Shown here piece by piece: positions 1-8,309 of a stretch of DNA of 64,000 nucleotides. The number at the start of each line of letters is the position of its first letter. The stretch's first letter is position 1. The DNA comes from Ferrithrix thermotolerans DSM 19514 (GTDB taxonomy: Bacteria; Actinomycetota; Acidimicrobiia; Acidimicrobiales; CAIXPF01): positions 62,001-126,000 of the forward strand of contig CAMDQT010000005.1 in the NCBI GenBank assembly GCA_945906305.1, read 5' to 3'. The position numbers and the translations under genes are program-made. Under the pieces are notes generated by a model. It saw only the letters and a list, made by a program, of their open reading frames with translations, made no database searches and was not told where the DNA came from.

Positions 1-95
1 GCGAGGAGCGCCATGCGCACCTCCTCTTGCCATACCTCTCGGTCCGAAAGTGCGTCGAAGGGGTTCTGGAACAAGGTGGCGTATCCGACATGCAT
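1..95 (-). CDS. Luciferase-like (LLM class) flavin-dependent oxidoreductase, 5' fragment cut by the window edge
   Basis: Only the first 31 codons lie in the window, reading leftwards from an ATG at 95. The N-terminus (MHVGYATLFQNP, then DREVWQEEVRMALLAE-like text) matches the first beta-strand and helix of flavin-dependent luciferase-like monooxygenases, where a Y..FQNP segment precedes the first alpha helix. The start is supported by a TANNNT box six bases upstream and the absence of a Shine-Dalgarno sequence. The substrate cannot be guessed. The call rests on a short fragment, so the subfamily is uncertain. Confidence 0.6.
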   Translation of the reverse strand, partial: MHVGYATLFQNPFDALSDREVWQEEVRMALL

Positions 96-101
96 GACCG
101 A

Positions 102-107
102 ACGGTA
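102..107 (-). promoter_or_regulatory. Putative -10 box of a leaderless promoter (TACCGT)
   Basis: TACCGT on the minus strand ends six bases before the ATG at 95. No Shine-Dalgarno sequence is visible, which fits a transcript that begins at the start codon. Confidence 0.45.
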
Positions 108-211
108 CAAGAGATGGACGCATGACGTCGCCTGCCCCGGCCTGCAGTTCTCACCCCCGCCGACCTGACGCCTAACATGCGGCGTTCACAATGCGCCGTT
201 GGGGGTTGCAC

Positions 212-1351
212 ATGGGTCCGTTACACGGGCTGAAGATCGTCGAGTTGTTCTGCATCGGTCCGGGGCCATACGCCGGCATGTTGCTCTCCGACATGGGAGC
301 CGACGTGGTGCTGGTGGACCGGGCCGAGGAAGTTGACTACGGCTACCCCGACTACGAGTACCGCTACCTGTACCGCAACCGTCGCTCAATCCGGCTCGAC
401 CTCAAGACCGCCGAGGGGCGCGAGGCCGTCCTACGGCTGGTCGAAGAGGCGGACGGCCTCATCGAAGGGTTCCGGCCCGGTGTTGCGGAGCGGCTCGGCC
501 TCGGGCCTGATGACTGCCTGGCCCGAAACCCGCGCCTGGTCTATGGCCGAATGACCGGATGGGGTCAGCAAGGCCCGCTGGCCCAACGCGCCGGGTTCGA
601 CATCAACTTCATGTCCACGACCGGTGGGTTGTGGGCCATCGGCGACGAGGACCGGCCACCGGTCCCCCCGCTCATCCTGGCCGGCGACTTCGGCGGTGGT
701 GGAGTGTTCCTGGCCTTGGGCATGACCGCGGCGCTGCTCGAAGCATCTCACTCCGGCCAGGGCCAGGTGGTCGACGCGGCCATCTCGGACGGCACGTTGA
801 ACCTCATGGCCTACTTCTACGGTGGCCTGCACGGTGGCACTTGGGTCAACCAGCGCAAGGCGAACCTGGTCGATGGTGGCGACTGGCGCTATGGGGCCTG
901 GGAATGTGCGGACGGCAAGTACGTTTCCACTGCGCTGCTGCAGCCCAAGTTCCTGCGCAACTTCGTGGCCAAGACCGGCATCGACTTCTCCGAACTAGGC
1001 GACCCCACCGACCGGGCCAATTTCCCCGCCTATCGAACGCGCATGGCGGCGTTGTTCCGCACCCGCACCCGTGACGAGTGGGCGGCGATCTTCGATGACG
1101 ATGACGACACCGTCATGGCAGTTCTCGATCTACTCGAGGCCCCTGACCACCCCCAAAACGCCCTGCGTAACTCGTTCGTGCAGGTAGGCGGCACCAACCA
1201 GCCGGCCCCCGCCCCTCGCTTCAGCCGTACCGCCTCGGCGATCAGGGGTCTGTCACCGCGCCCCGGCCAAGGGGGCGAGGAGGCCCTCGCCGAGTGGGGG
1301 TTTTCAGCGGCTGAGATCGACCACCTGCGCGGCGCGGGCGCCTTCGGCTGA
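212..1351 (+). CDS. CaiB/BaiF (CoA-transferase family III) protein, alpha-methylacyl-CoA-racemase-like but lacking the racemase His
   Basis: The 379-residue protein has the family III fold and closely resembles actinobacterial alpha-methylacyl-CoA racemase (MCR/AMACR). Visible landmarks are GLKIVE near the N-terminus, GFRPGVAERLGLGP, the GFDINF segment (128-133), GDFGGGG (158-164) and the C-terminal PAPRFSRTAS. In MCR the catalytic pair is His126 and Asp156 with Glu241 nearby. Here the corresponding residues are Phe129, Asp159 and Gln244, so the Asp that is also the nucleophile in CoA-transferases remains while the His and Glu are lost. It may be a CoA-transferase or an inactive racemase homologue. 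I chose ATG 212 over the in-frame ATG 191 because the family begins with G-P-L-x-G-L-K. It is a single gene on its strand. Confidence 0.8.
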   Translation: MGPLHGLKIVELFCIGPGPYAGMLLSDMGADVVLVDRAEEVDYGYPDYEYRYLYRNRRSIRLDLKTAEGREAVLRLVEEADGLIEGFRPGVAERLGLGPDDCLARNPRLVYGRMTGWGQQGPLAQRAGFDINFMSTTGGLWAIGDEDRPPVPPLILAGDFGGGGVFLALGMTAALLEASHSGQGQVVDAAISDGTLNLMAYFYGGLHGGTWVNQRKANLVDGGDWRYGAWECADGKYVSTALLQPKFLRNFVAKTGIDFSELGDPTDRANFPAYRTRMAALFRTRTRDEWAAIFDDDDDTVMAVLDLLEAPDHPQNALRNSFVQVGGTNQPAPAPRFSRTASAIRGLSPRPGQGGEEALAEWGFSAAEIDHLRGAGAFG

Positions 1352-1398
1352 ACCCACCGCGGTGCTGCGCTTGAACTAGCCCGGCCGCCGGGCGGTTC

Positions 1399-2205
1399 TC
1401 AGCGACCCTCGAAGGTGGGCGTGCGCTTCTCCCGCAAGGCCTGGACGCCCTCGCGATGATCCGCCGAGGTCAGCGTGATGGCCTCCGCGGTGGAGGCGTA
1501 ATCGAACGCCGCGGAAATATCGAGGTCGAGGCCTCGGTACACCGCGGCCTTGGCCAAGGACAGAGCCAAGGGCGGACCCTGCGCCAAGCGGGCCGCGAAC
1601 GTACGCGTCTCGGCCAGCAGTTCATCGTGGGGCACCACGCGAGAAACCAGTCCGATCCGCTCGGCCTCGAAGGCGTCGATGAGATCACCGGTCCAGATCA
1701 TCTCCAGCGCCTTGGCGATGCCCACCGTGCGGGGCAGCAGGTACGTACCCCCAGTCCCGGGGAACAGGCCGATCTTGGCGAACACCTCGCCGAAACGAGC
1801 CCGGTCCGAGGCGAAGCGGATGTCACAGGCCAGGGCGATGTCACAACCTCCGCCCGCGGCCACGCCGTTCACGGCCGCGATGACTGGCTTCTCGCATTCG
1901 CGAATGGCCAGCACCATCTTTTGGGTCTGCTTCAGCCACAAGCGGCGGTCGAAGGGGCCGGGAGGGCCCCCATGGAGGCGGTCGCCGGACTCGCCCAGCT
2001 GGCGTACGTCACCACCGGCGGAGAAGCCTCGGCCGGCCCCGGTGATGATCACCACGCGAACGGATCGATCCAGGTTGGCCTCCTGCAGGGCGGCGATGGT
2101 GTCTGCCTGGATGCCCTTTGACATCGGGTTGAGCTTCTCTGGTTCGTTGAGGGTGATGGTGGCGATGTGGGAGGCCACCTCGTAGATCACCGATTCGTAG
2201 CTCAT
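1399..2205 (-). CDS. Enoyl-CoA hydratase/isomerase family protein
   Basis: A 268-residue crotonase-fold protein beginning MSYESVIYEV. The oxyanion-hole segments are visible as GFSAGGD and VNGVAAGGGCDIAL. Compared with rat mitochondrial enoyl-CoA hydratase, the second catalytic Glu (Glu164) is kept in KALEMIWTG, but the first (Glu144) falls in FGEVFAKIGL and is not a Glu. This pattern is common in crotonase subfamilies that may hydrate, isomerise or do other CoA chemistry, so the exact reaction is open. It is the last gene of the minus-strand operon starting at 5978, eight bases after the methyltransferase. Confidence 0.85.
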   Translation of the reverse strand: MSYESVIYEVASHIATITLNEPEKLNPMSKGIQADTIAALQEANLDRSVRVVIITGAGRGFSAGGDVRQLGESGDRLHGGPPGPFDRRLWLKQTQKMVLAIRECEKPVIAAVNGVAAGGGCDIALACDIRFASDRARFGEVFAKIGLFPGTGGTYLLPRTVGIAKALEMIWTGDLIDAFEAERIGLVSRVVPHDELLAETRTFAARLAQGPPLALSLAKAAVYRGLDLDISAAFDYASTAEAITLTSADHREGVQALREKRTPTFEGR

Positions 2206-2213
2206 GGCGGCGC

Positions 2214-3305
2214 TCAGACCCGGACCGGCGGCTTCGCCGACAGCCAATAGTCGTTGGTTCGGTCGTGCGGAGCGTTGGCCCGCTCGGTGTTGGTGAACCC
2301 GGCCGCGGCGAGGCGTTTTTGGATCTCCTCGCGACCCCAGGCGGCACCCACACCCTCGCCCTCGGGGGCGGCGAGGGAAACCTGCATGCAATGCATCGTG
2401 GACACCGAATACAGAAAGGGGGCGTGGGAACGGCCGTGGTTGTCGTGCACGTGGGTCGAGGCATTCGGCTCGACGCAGAGGTAGCGGCCGCCCGGCCGCA
2501 GCGCCTGATAAATGGCGGCGAACACCGGGTCGGGTCGGGGCTGGTCGTGAATGGCATCGAAGCTGGCCATCATGTCGAAGGACTCGCGCTGGGCCATCTG
2601 CGCCGCGTCGACCACCACGAAGCTCACATTGGTGTTGTCGAGTTCTTCGGCCTCCGCCCGACCCCGGGCGATCGCCTCTTCGGAGATGTCGAACCCGACA
2701 AAGCGGCTGTTGGCAAAAGCCTGACCCAGGACGTTCACCGCGTGGCCGGACCCGCAGCCCACGTCGGCGAAGTCGATGCCACTGTTCAGGCCGTCCTCGA
2801 GGCCGGGAATCTGCGGCACGACGTGCTGCAGCAGGCCGTTGTCGAAACGCTGGGCAGACACCTCGGCCATGAGCCGGTGGAAGGACGTGTACTTGGTGTA
2901 CGGCACGCCCTGGCCGGTACGAAACGATTCGACGACGTCGTCCTCGACCTTGCCCATCTGACCGATGAACTGCAGGCCGTTGGACAGGTTCAACGTGCCC
3001 GCCGCCCGGGTGAGCAGGCCGGCATGTTCCGCCGGCAAGTGGTAGTGCCCAGTCTCGGGGTCGTGGTCCACGATGCCGCCGACCGTGACCGCGTTGAGCC
3101 ACTCCTGCACCGGTCGCACGTGCAGGCCCGCGGCGGTGGCGATGTCGCCCGCCGTGGAAGGTGGCAGGGATGACATCACGTCGAACAGCCCGGTGCGATG
3201 ACCGAGCGAGCACATGAGTGCCATGGCTCCGCCGTTCATCACGGACACCATCTGATTGAGGAAGGCCTTGGCCCGGTCTTTGTCGAAGCTGGTGGCAGTG
3301 GTCAC
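2214..3305 (-). CDS. SAM-dependent methyltransferase with N-terminal winged-helix domain
   Basis: The 363-residue protein has two parts. Residues about 15-110 form a winged-helix, MarR-like dimerisation region (GHRTGLFDVMSSLPPSTAGD and following), and about 165-300 a class I methyltransferase domain with the SAM motif DVGCGSGHAVNVLG and the acidic FVGFDIS after beta-2. This architecture is shared with mycobacterial Rv2258c-like proteins. The start is GTG at 3305, preceded by a GGGGGA stretch. It is the fourth gene in the dioxygenase operon, so a small oxygenated metabolite is a reasonable but unproven methyl acceptor. Confidence 0.85.
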   Translation of the reverse strand: MTTATSFDKDRAKAFLNQMVSVMNGGAMALMCSLGHRTGLFDVMSSLPPSTAGDIATAAGLHVRPVQEWLNAVTVGGIVDHDPETGHYHLPAEHAGLLTRAAGTLNLSNGLQFIGQMGKVEDDVVESFRTGQGVPYTKYTSFHRLMAEVSAQRFDNGLLQHVVPQIPGLEDGLNSGIDFADVGCGSGHAVNVLGQAFANSRFVGFDISEEAIARGRAEAEELDNTNVSFVVVDAAQMAQRESFDMMASFDAIHDQPRPDPVFAAIYQALRPGGRYLCVEPNASTHVHDNHGRSHAPFLYSVSTMHCMQVSLAAPEGEGVGAAWGREEIQKRLAAAGFTNTERANAPHDRTNDYWLSAKPPVRV

Positions 3306-3361
3306 ATCCCCCAGCCTTGCGGTTCGCGGCCCGCCCCGCCAGTTTGTCGGGTGGCGAGGGT

Positions 3362-4147
3362 TCAGCGCGGCATGGCGAAGCCGCCTGACACGCTGAGCAC
3401 CTGCCCGCTGAGTTGGCGCGCCTGGGCTGAGGCAAGGAAAACAACGGACCAGGCGATGTCCACCGCCTCAGATCGACGGCGCAGCGGAATTCCCGACTCG
3501 ATGTTGCGAATTTGGCTTTCGCCCATCTTGATGTCGGCCTGCCACAGACTGTGCTCGCCGATGGTCCCCTCGTCGGGAATGACCAGACCCGGACACACGG
3601 TGTTGGCCCGAATGCCGAAACGGCCGTATTCCTTGGCGATAGTCCGAGTGAAGGACATGACCCCGGCCTTCATCCCGCCATAGTCGGCCATGCGGAACTC
3701 GCCAAACCCGGCGTCACTGGAAATCGACACGATTGACCCCTCGCGCCGCTCAACCATTCCGGGTAGCACGGCGCGGGTGGCGTTGAGGGTGGGGAAGAAG
3801 TTCAGCCGATAGGCCTGTTCCCAGCGCTGCGGGCTCAGGTCCAAAAAGAACTCGGCGGTACCGTTCCAGCCGACGTTATTGACCAGCACGGACACCGGCC
3901 CGAGGTCGGCATTGACCGCGAGCGCAGCCGCCGCAGTGGCCTCCACGTCGGTGAGATCGACGGTGTATGCGGTGGCGCGACCACCGGCATCGTTGATCTC
4001 GCCCACGGTGCGCCGGGCCATCGCTTCATCCCGGTCGAATACCGCCACCACGGCGGCCTCCCGGGCGAACTCCTGGGAAATGGCCCGACCAATGTTGGAC
4101 GCGCCTCCGGTGACGATGACGACGCGGTCACGCAATCCGAGGTCCAT
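3362..4147 (-). CDS. Short-chain dehydrogenase/reductase (SDR), candidate dihydrodiol dehydrogenase of the dioxygenase operon
   Basis: A classical SDR of 261 residues. The cofactor loop is TGGASNIG (13-20), NNVG stands at 90-93, and the catalytic residues are Ser143, Tyr156 and Lys160 (YGGMK). The ATG at 4147 is preferred to the in-frame GTG at 4156 because an AAAAAGG sequence lies eight bases before it. It lies 53 bases downstream of the Rieske beta subunit on the same strand. In ring-hydroxylating pathways an SDR at this place often oxidises the cis-dihydrodiol; that role is inferred from context. Confidence 0.88.
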   Translation of the reverse strand: MDLGLRDRVVIVTGGASNIGRAISQEFAREAAVVAVFDRDEAMARRTVGEINDAGGRATAYTVDLTDVEATAAAALAVNADLGPVSVLVNNVGWNGTAEFFLDLSPQRWEQAYRLNFFPTLNATRAVLPGMVERREGSIVSISSDAGFGEFRMADYGGMKAGVMSFTRTIAKEYGRFGIRANTVCPGLVIPDEGTIGEHSLWQADIKMGESQIRNIESGIPLRRRSEAVDIAWSVVFLASAQARQLSGQVLSVSGGFAMPR

Positions 4148-4173
4148 GGCAAACACCTTTTTCAGAGCAGCAA

Positions 4174-4212
4174 CAGGGGGTTTAAAGCAGGAACAGGGGT
4201 TTAAAGCAGGAA
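4174..4212. repeat. Tandem duplication of a 19-20 bp unit spanning the stop codon of the dioxygenase beta gene
   Basis: Two adjacent copies (4174-4193 and 4194-4212) differ only by one extra G. The right copy contains the TAA stop and last codons of the beta subunit (reading leftwards), and the left copy repeats them in the intergenic gap. A third, degenerate copy seems to follow towards 4158. Confidence 0.8.
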
Positions 4213-4716
4213 CGTGAGGTTGGGCTGGGGCTCGGTGGCCGTTACCAACTCCACCGTTTTGGCCGCCATGCGCAGCCTGCCTTCGACCCGGCGCAGGCGG
4301 TAGGTGACCCTGGCGGGCCAGACCTGCAACCGGGCGCTGGACTGCGCCGCCAACTCATAGACGATTTGGGTGGCAGTGACGACGTACTCCCCGGCCACCT
4401 CGCCCGCCGGTTGGCATTCGATGTTGGTCACGGCGCGACACATCGGCGAGGCCGGGGTCTGAGCGTGTCGTTTGCCGGTCTGCAGTTGACGGATACGGGT
4501 GGCCAAACGCGCTCGGTTGTCGTTGACATAGGACAGCGCGGCGGCGCGATCACCGGTGGCGGGGCCGGCGGGAATCCAATACTGCATGTCATCGGTGACC
4601 AGGGCCTCCCACTCCCCATACTGAGAGGTATCAGCAAGGCGTGCCTCGCGGAAGACAAAGGCCTCGATCTCACGCCGCTCGGCCTCATCACAGGTCGGCA
4701 CCCGGTCCTCGCTCAT
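4201..4716 (-). CDS. Aromatic-ring-hydroxylating dioxygenase beta subunit
   Basis: The 171-residue protein has the NTF2/SnoaL-like cone fold of dioxygenase small subunits: an N-terminal helix with EAERREIEAFVFREARLAD, then YGEWEALVTDDMQYWIPAGP, and a hydrophobic C-terminus ending NLTFLL, as is typical of the family. It plays a structural role beside the catalytic alpha subunit. Its ATG overlaps the alpha stop codon (ATGA), so translation is probably coupled. The codons around its stop are tandemly duplicated. Confidence 0.9.
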   Translation of the reverse strand: MSEDRVPTCDEAERREIEAFVFREARLADTSQYGEWEALVTDDMQYWIPAGPATGDRAAALSYVNDNRARLATRIRQLQTGKRHAQTPASPMCRAVTNIECQPAGEVAGEYVVTATQIVYELAAQSSARLQVWPARVTYRLRRVEGRLRMAAKTVELVTATEPQPNLTFLL

Positions 4717-5978
4717 CGGGCCATCACCGTACGGTACTGACGCCAGAAGCCCCGGTTGGTGGTCTCATCGGAGATGAGAGCGGCGCGGCGCCCGTCTGGG
4801 CCGCGCTCCTCGCGGCCCAGCCCCCGGCTCATATCCACCCAGCCCCGACGGGCCTCGGCATCGTCGATGCTCGTGGCCGACATGGCAAGTTGCATCCGCT
4901 CGGCGGTGATCGCATCGTCGGGCACGATGAAGGCCGCGGGCCCCATGGCCGCCTCCGACTGCCGCAGCAGGCGGCGGTTGAAGGACTCGTCGACGCCTTC
5001 GAACTGCACCGCGGTATGCCAATGCACCATCCGATCCGCGGCAATCGGCTCAATGATGGCGATATTCAGTTCGCCGAGAAACAGGTTGGGGAATATCAGC
5101 CCATGCGGGGGCCCGTCCCACAACAGCCGGGCCGCCGCAGGCACGCCACGGGCACTTTCCAAGGCCGCGCAATAACCGGGCACCTTGTCGCGGCTCGTCC
5201 CCAGCCACGCCAGCTCGCGACGATAACTCGGACGAAAATCGAGTTCGACATGGCCGTCGCCCCAGTCCACGGCCCGGGACTGGTTGCCAGACTCGCCTCC
5301 CAGCACCGTCTCTTGGTAGTAGGTATCGGGGGCCGAGGACACCATCGAGGCGTGAACCCAGTTCAGGTGGTAGCCGTCGTTGTCGCTCTCGGGCCACATT
5401 TTCCAGTTCGAACCGACAGCATGACCGAGCCAATTCGGCCCCAGCCCGATCGAGCCAGTCGGCGACAGGTCGCACAACCGGTCGATCATGTCGCTACCAC
5501 CGATGCCGAGATGATCCGCGAGCGAGCCCGCCGACCCATCGAGGTTGGCGAAGACGAACCCGCGATAACTCTCGACCTGACCGGCGCGGTCCAGGCCCAG
5601 CGCCGCATGGTCCTTCTCGAAACCGGCGGGATAGGGCACCGCCCGCAGCGTTCCGTCCAGAGCAAAGTTCCAGGCGTGATAGGTGCACTGGAAGGAGCTG
5701 TCAGAACCCCGATGCTCCCAGCACAAGGCCGTTCCGCGGTGCGAGCAGCGGTTGGCCAGCACGTTCAGCGCACCGGAACGATCCCGGACGAGGATCATGG
5801 GGGCGCGGCCGATGCGGCGAGTCACCCATTGACCAGGTTCGGCCACCTCGCTCTCATGACCGACGAACACCCAGCCACGGCTGAAAATCTGGCGCATTTC
5901 CTCGGCGAATACACCCGGATCTTGATAGAGGCTGCCGTGGACCTGATCCGCGCCGACGAGCTGATGATAGGCGGTCAT
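4713..5978 (-). CDS. Rieske non-heme iron dioxygenase, alpha (catalytic) subunit
   Basis: The 421-residue protein carries the Rieske [2Fe-2S] ligands Cys78, His80, Cys98 and His101 (C-x-H-x17-C-x2-H). It also has the mononuclear iron site Asp201, His204 and His209 in DNDGYHLNWVH, with a C-terminal acidic ligand candidate in VPDDAITAERMQ. It should insert dioxygen into a ring and needs electrons from a ferredoxin/reductase, neither of which is encoded nearby. The start is ATG 5978, six bases after a TATGGT box; an in-frame TTG at 6011 is less likely. It heads the operon alpha-beta-SDR-methyltransferase-hydratase. Confidence 0.92.
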   Translation of the reverse strand: MTAYHQLVGADQVHGSLYQDPGVFAEEMRQIFSRGWVFVGHESEVAEPGQWVTRRIGRAPMILVRDRSGALNVLANRCSHRGTALCWEHRGSDSSFQCTYHAWNFALDGTLRAVPYPAGFEKDHAALGLDRAGQVESYRGFVFANLDGSAGSLADHLGIGGSDMIDRLCDLSPTGSIGLGPNWLGHAVGSNWKMWPESDNDGYHLNWVHASMVSSAPDTYYQETVLGGESGNQSRAVDWGDGHVELDFRPSYRRELAWLGTSRDKVPGYCAALESARGVPAAARLLWDGPPHGLIFPNLFLGELNIAIIEPIAADRMVHWHTAVQFEGVDESFNRRLLRQSEAAMGPAAFIVPDDAITAERMQLAMSATSIDDAEARRGWVDMSRGLGREERGPDGRRAALISDETTNRGFWRQYRTVMAR

Positions 5979-5984
5979 CACCGC

Positions 5985-5990
5985 ACCATA
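5985..5990 (-). promoter_or_regulatory. Putative -10 box (TATGGT) of the dioxygenase operon
   Basis: TATGGT ends six bases before ATG 5978 on the minus strand, and no Shine-Dalgarno sequence is present. This supports ATG 5978 as start and a leaderless operon transcript. Confidence 0.5.
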
Positions 5991-6085
5991 ACGCGCCCCT
6001 TCATGGCCCAACCCAGCCCGATCCGCTGCGGTTGACCCCCTGCGATGCCCCGGAGAGCGTCACCCAGCTACGCGATGCCCCCGGC

Positions 6086-6091
6086 TACGCT
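6086..6091 (+). promoter_or_regulatory. Putative -10 box (TACGCT) before the GGDEF-EAL gene
   Basis: TACGCT ends eight bases before ATG 6100, with no Shine-Dalgarno sequence between. The divergent dioxygenase promoter lies about 100 bases away. Confidence 0.4.
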
Positions 6092-6099
6092 GCGATTAC

Positions 6100-8196
6100 A
6101 TGTCCTATCGCCGAGCTGGCCGTGTCGTGGCCCGTCTCGGCGTGCTGATGGAGAGCACCGCGCTCGTCGCGGTGGACGAGGAACCCTTCGACCGTAGCTG
6201 CGCTCGCATCACACGCGAGCTGTCGGCCTACCTCGACGCCGAAACCTCCATTGAGTGGGCGGACAGCACCGCCCGATCCGAAGTGGTGTCCTCGCCGCAA
6301 ACCGCGGGGTGTCACCTCGTGGTAGATCTCAGCGTCGGTGAACAGCCCTTGGGCCGCATGTCCGTACAACGGCCCAGCGGCGAGCATTTCGATACCGAAG
6401 ATCGTCGATTGGTACACGACGTTGCCGCCCAAATTGTCAGCGGCTGGGCGCTGCGCAAATACTCCGGCGACAGCGACCAACGACACGCGCTCCTGGCCAG
6501 CTTCGAAGACTCTGCGGTCGCCTCGCTGCTCCTCACCGACTCGGGCGAAATCGTGCTCGCGAACCGGGCCTTCGGCAATTTGCTGGGCACCGCACCCGAG
6601 CAGCTACACGGCCGTCACTGGACGGAGCTGCGCGACGCGCCAGAACCGTCGGTCCCATCGCTAGCGACCAGCAGCGCGGGCGGCACAGCGGCAGATCCCG
6701 ACCTACGAGTTGGCCCTCGCCATCAACAACATCGCCTCCGTCGGCACGACGGCACCACAGTGCGGGCCCACGTCCTTCTCGCCGCGCTCCCACCTGACAG
6801 TTTGGCTGGCCAGCACCGGGCCGAACTGCTCCAGGTGCTCGCCGTGTCCGCCACCGACCTCGAACCGCCGGACGAGCTCACCGGGGTCGCCACGCGGCAC
6901 GCCGCGCTGCGTCATCTCGATACGGTGCTCGCCGAACCCCACCGCAGCTCGGCCCGAGTCACCCTCGGCGTCATCGGTCTCGATCACTTCAACGCCCTCA
7001 ACAACGCCTATGGCCAAGGAGTCGGCGACGAGGCGTTGCGCGAGGTGGCCCGTGTGCTGTGCGAAGCCGTTCGCCCCATCGACGTGGTCGGTCGTCTCGG
7101 CGGTGACGAGTTCATCGTCGTGTTCGACGAGGTGGAACCCGACGAGGGCAACGCCCTTGGTGCGCTGGTGGCGCTGGCCCTCGATGGGCTCGTCGTGCAC
7201 AGCAGCGACGGCATCCGCCATGCCGTTGGGGCGAGTATCGGTTTGGCCTGGTCAGCAGATTCTGCGGACAGTCGCCAGCTGCTCGCCAGTGCCTATCGCG
7301 GCTTGCGCGAGGCCAAGCGTCGGGGCCGCGGCCGACTATGGCAGCACCGCAGTGGTTCGACCGAATCCCCTGACGCAGGGTCCATCACCGCCCGTGAGCT
7401 CCAGTTGGCCATCAATCACAATGAGTTCACGCTGCTGTACCAGCCCATCGTGACCAGCGTGGGCCACCACCTGCGCGGCGTCGAAGCCCTACTGCGCTGG
7501 GATCACCCCAGCGGACGCCGACTGAGCCCAGACCGTTTCCTGCCTCAACTGCTCGAAAGCGGCCAGATCAACGCCGTGGGCTGGTGGGCAGTGGCCGAGG
7601 CAGTCAACCAGCTGGCCGACTGGCGGTCACGGCCCGGTGGCTCAGAACTGATGCTCAACGTCAACGTCAGTCCGGCCGAACTCGCCGACCCAAAGCTCGC
7701 TCGCGTCATCAGCACGGCCATCGCCCGGGCCGGGATCGACCCGACGGCGGTATGCGTCGAGTTGACCGAACAGGCCCTCGACGGAATGGTGCTCTCCAAC
7801 AGCGGCCTGCGCCGCTTGTCCGAGACCGGGGTGCGTCTCGCCCTCGATGATCTCGGCACGGGGGTATCGACGCTCAGCCATCTTCGGATGCGCCCACTGC
7901 ACGGCATCAAGATCGACCGCAGCTTCATCGAGGGCCTTGAGGACACCGACACCGACCGCTCCATCGTCCGCGCGCTGATCACCATGGCCCACGGCCTTGG
8001 CCTTGAAGTCACCGCCGAAGGCGTGGAGAGCACGGCGCAGGCCGCATGGCTCGCCTCGGTAGGTTGTCACCTCTTGCAGGGTTGGCGCTTCAGTCGCGCC
8101 GTTGAGGCGACTGCCATCACCCACATGGTTGGACTCCAGCCCACCCGTGGCGGCTTGGACAGTCTCGAACGGGTGACCTCGGCCTACCAGGTCTGA
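6100..8196 (+). CDS. c-di-GMP enzyme with GAF-like, PAS, GGDEF and EAL domains
   Basis: The 698-residue soluble protein appears to have a GAF-like sensor (about 25-120), a PAS domain (about 130-230), a GGDEF domain (about 270-415) and an EAL domain (about 430-680). GGDEF is intact at 334-338, with the inhibitory I-site RPID at 325-328. The EAL site is also intact: Glu462-Ala-Leu, NVNVSP, VELTE, LDDLGTG, KIDRSFI, TAEGVE and LQGW. Both synthesis and hydrolysis of c-di-GMP are therefore plausible. No membrane segment is visible, so the input signal is probably cytoplasmic. A second in-frame ATG at 6148 is an alternative start. Confidence 0.92.
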   Translation: MSYRRAGRVVARLGVLMESTALVAVDEEPFDRSCARITRELSAYLDAETSIEWADSTARSEVVSSPQTAGCHLVVDLSVGEQPLGRMSVQRPSGEHFDTEDRRLVHDVAAQIVSGWALRKYSGDSDQRHALLASFEDSAVASLLLTDSGEIVLANRAFGNLLGTAPEQLHGRHWTELRDAPEPSVPSLATSSAGGTAADPDLRVGPRHQQHRLRRHDGTTVRAHVLLAALPPDSLAGQHRAELLQVLAVSATDLEPPDELTGVATRHAALRHLDTVLAEPHRSSARVTLGVIGLDHFNALNNAYGQGVGDEALREVARVLCEAVRPIDVVGRLGGDEFIVVFDEVEPDEGNALGALVALALDGLVVHSSDGIRHAVGASIGLAWSADSADSRQLLASAYRGLREAKRRGRGRLWQHRSGSTESPDAGSITARELQLAINHNEFTLLYQPIVTSVGHHLRGVEALLRWDHPSGRRLSPDRFLPQLLESGQINAVGWWAVAEAVNQLADWRSRPGGSELMLNVNVSPAELADPKLARVISTAIARAGIDPTAVCVELTEQALDGMVLSNSGLRRLSETGVRLALDDLGTGVSTLSHLRMRPLHGIKIDRSFIEGLEDTDTDRSIVRALITMAHGLGLEVTAEGVESTAQAAWLASVGCHLLQGWRFSRAVEATAITHMVGLQPTRGGLDSLERVTSAYQV

Positions 8197-8309
8197 AACC
8201 CACGGCGGCGAGTCTGCTCATGGATGGTGCCGCAATAGACTGGCTGACCGAACAATTCGTCTAGGCCAGTCGTGCCACTTCGGTCGCACCTTCAACTCAG
8301 AGGACACCA

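Noticed and set aside
1379-1393. Small GC hairpin between the convergent genes ending at 1351 and 1399 as a terminator
   Set aside because: Six-base arms in such GC-rich sequence are expected by chance; support is too weak.
5979-6011. TTG 6011 as start of the dioxygenase alpha subunit
   Set aside because: ATG 5978 has a TATGGT box at the leaderless distance, and the family N-terminus fits from there.
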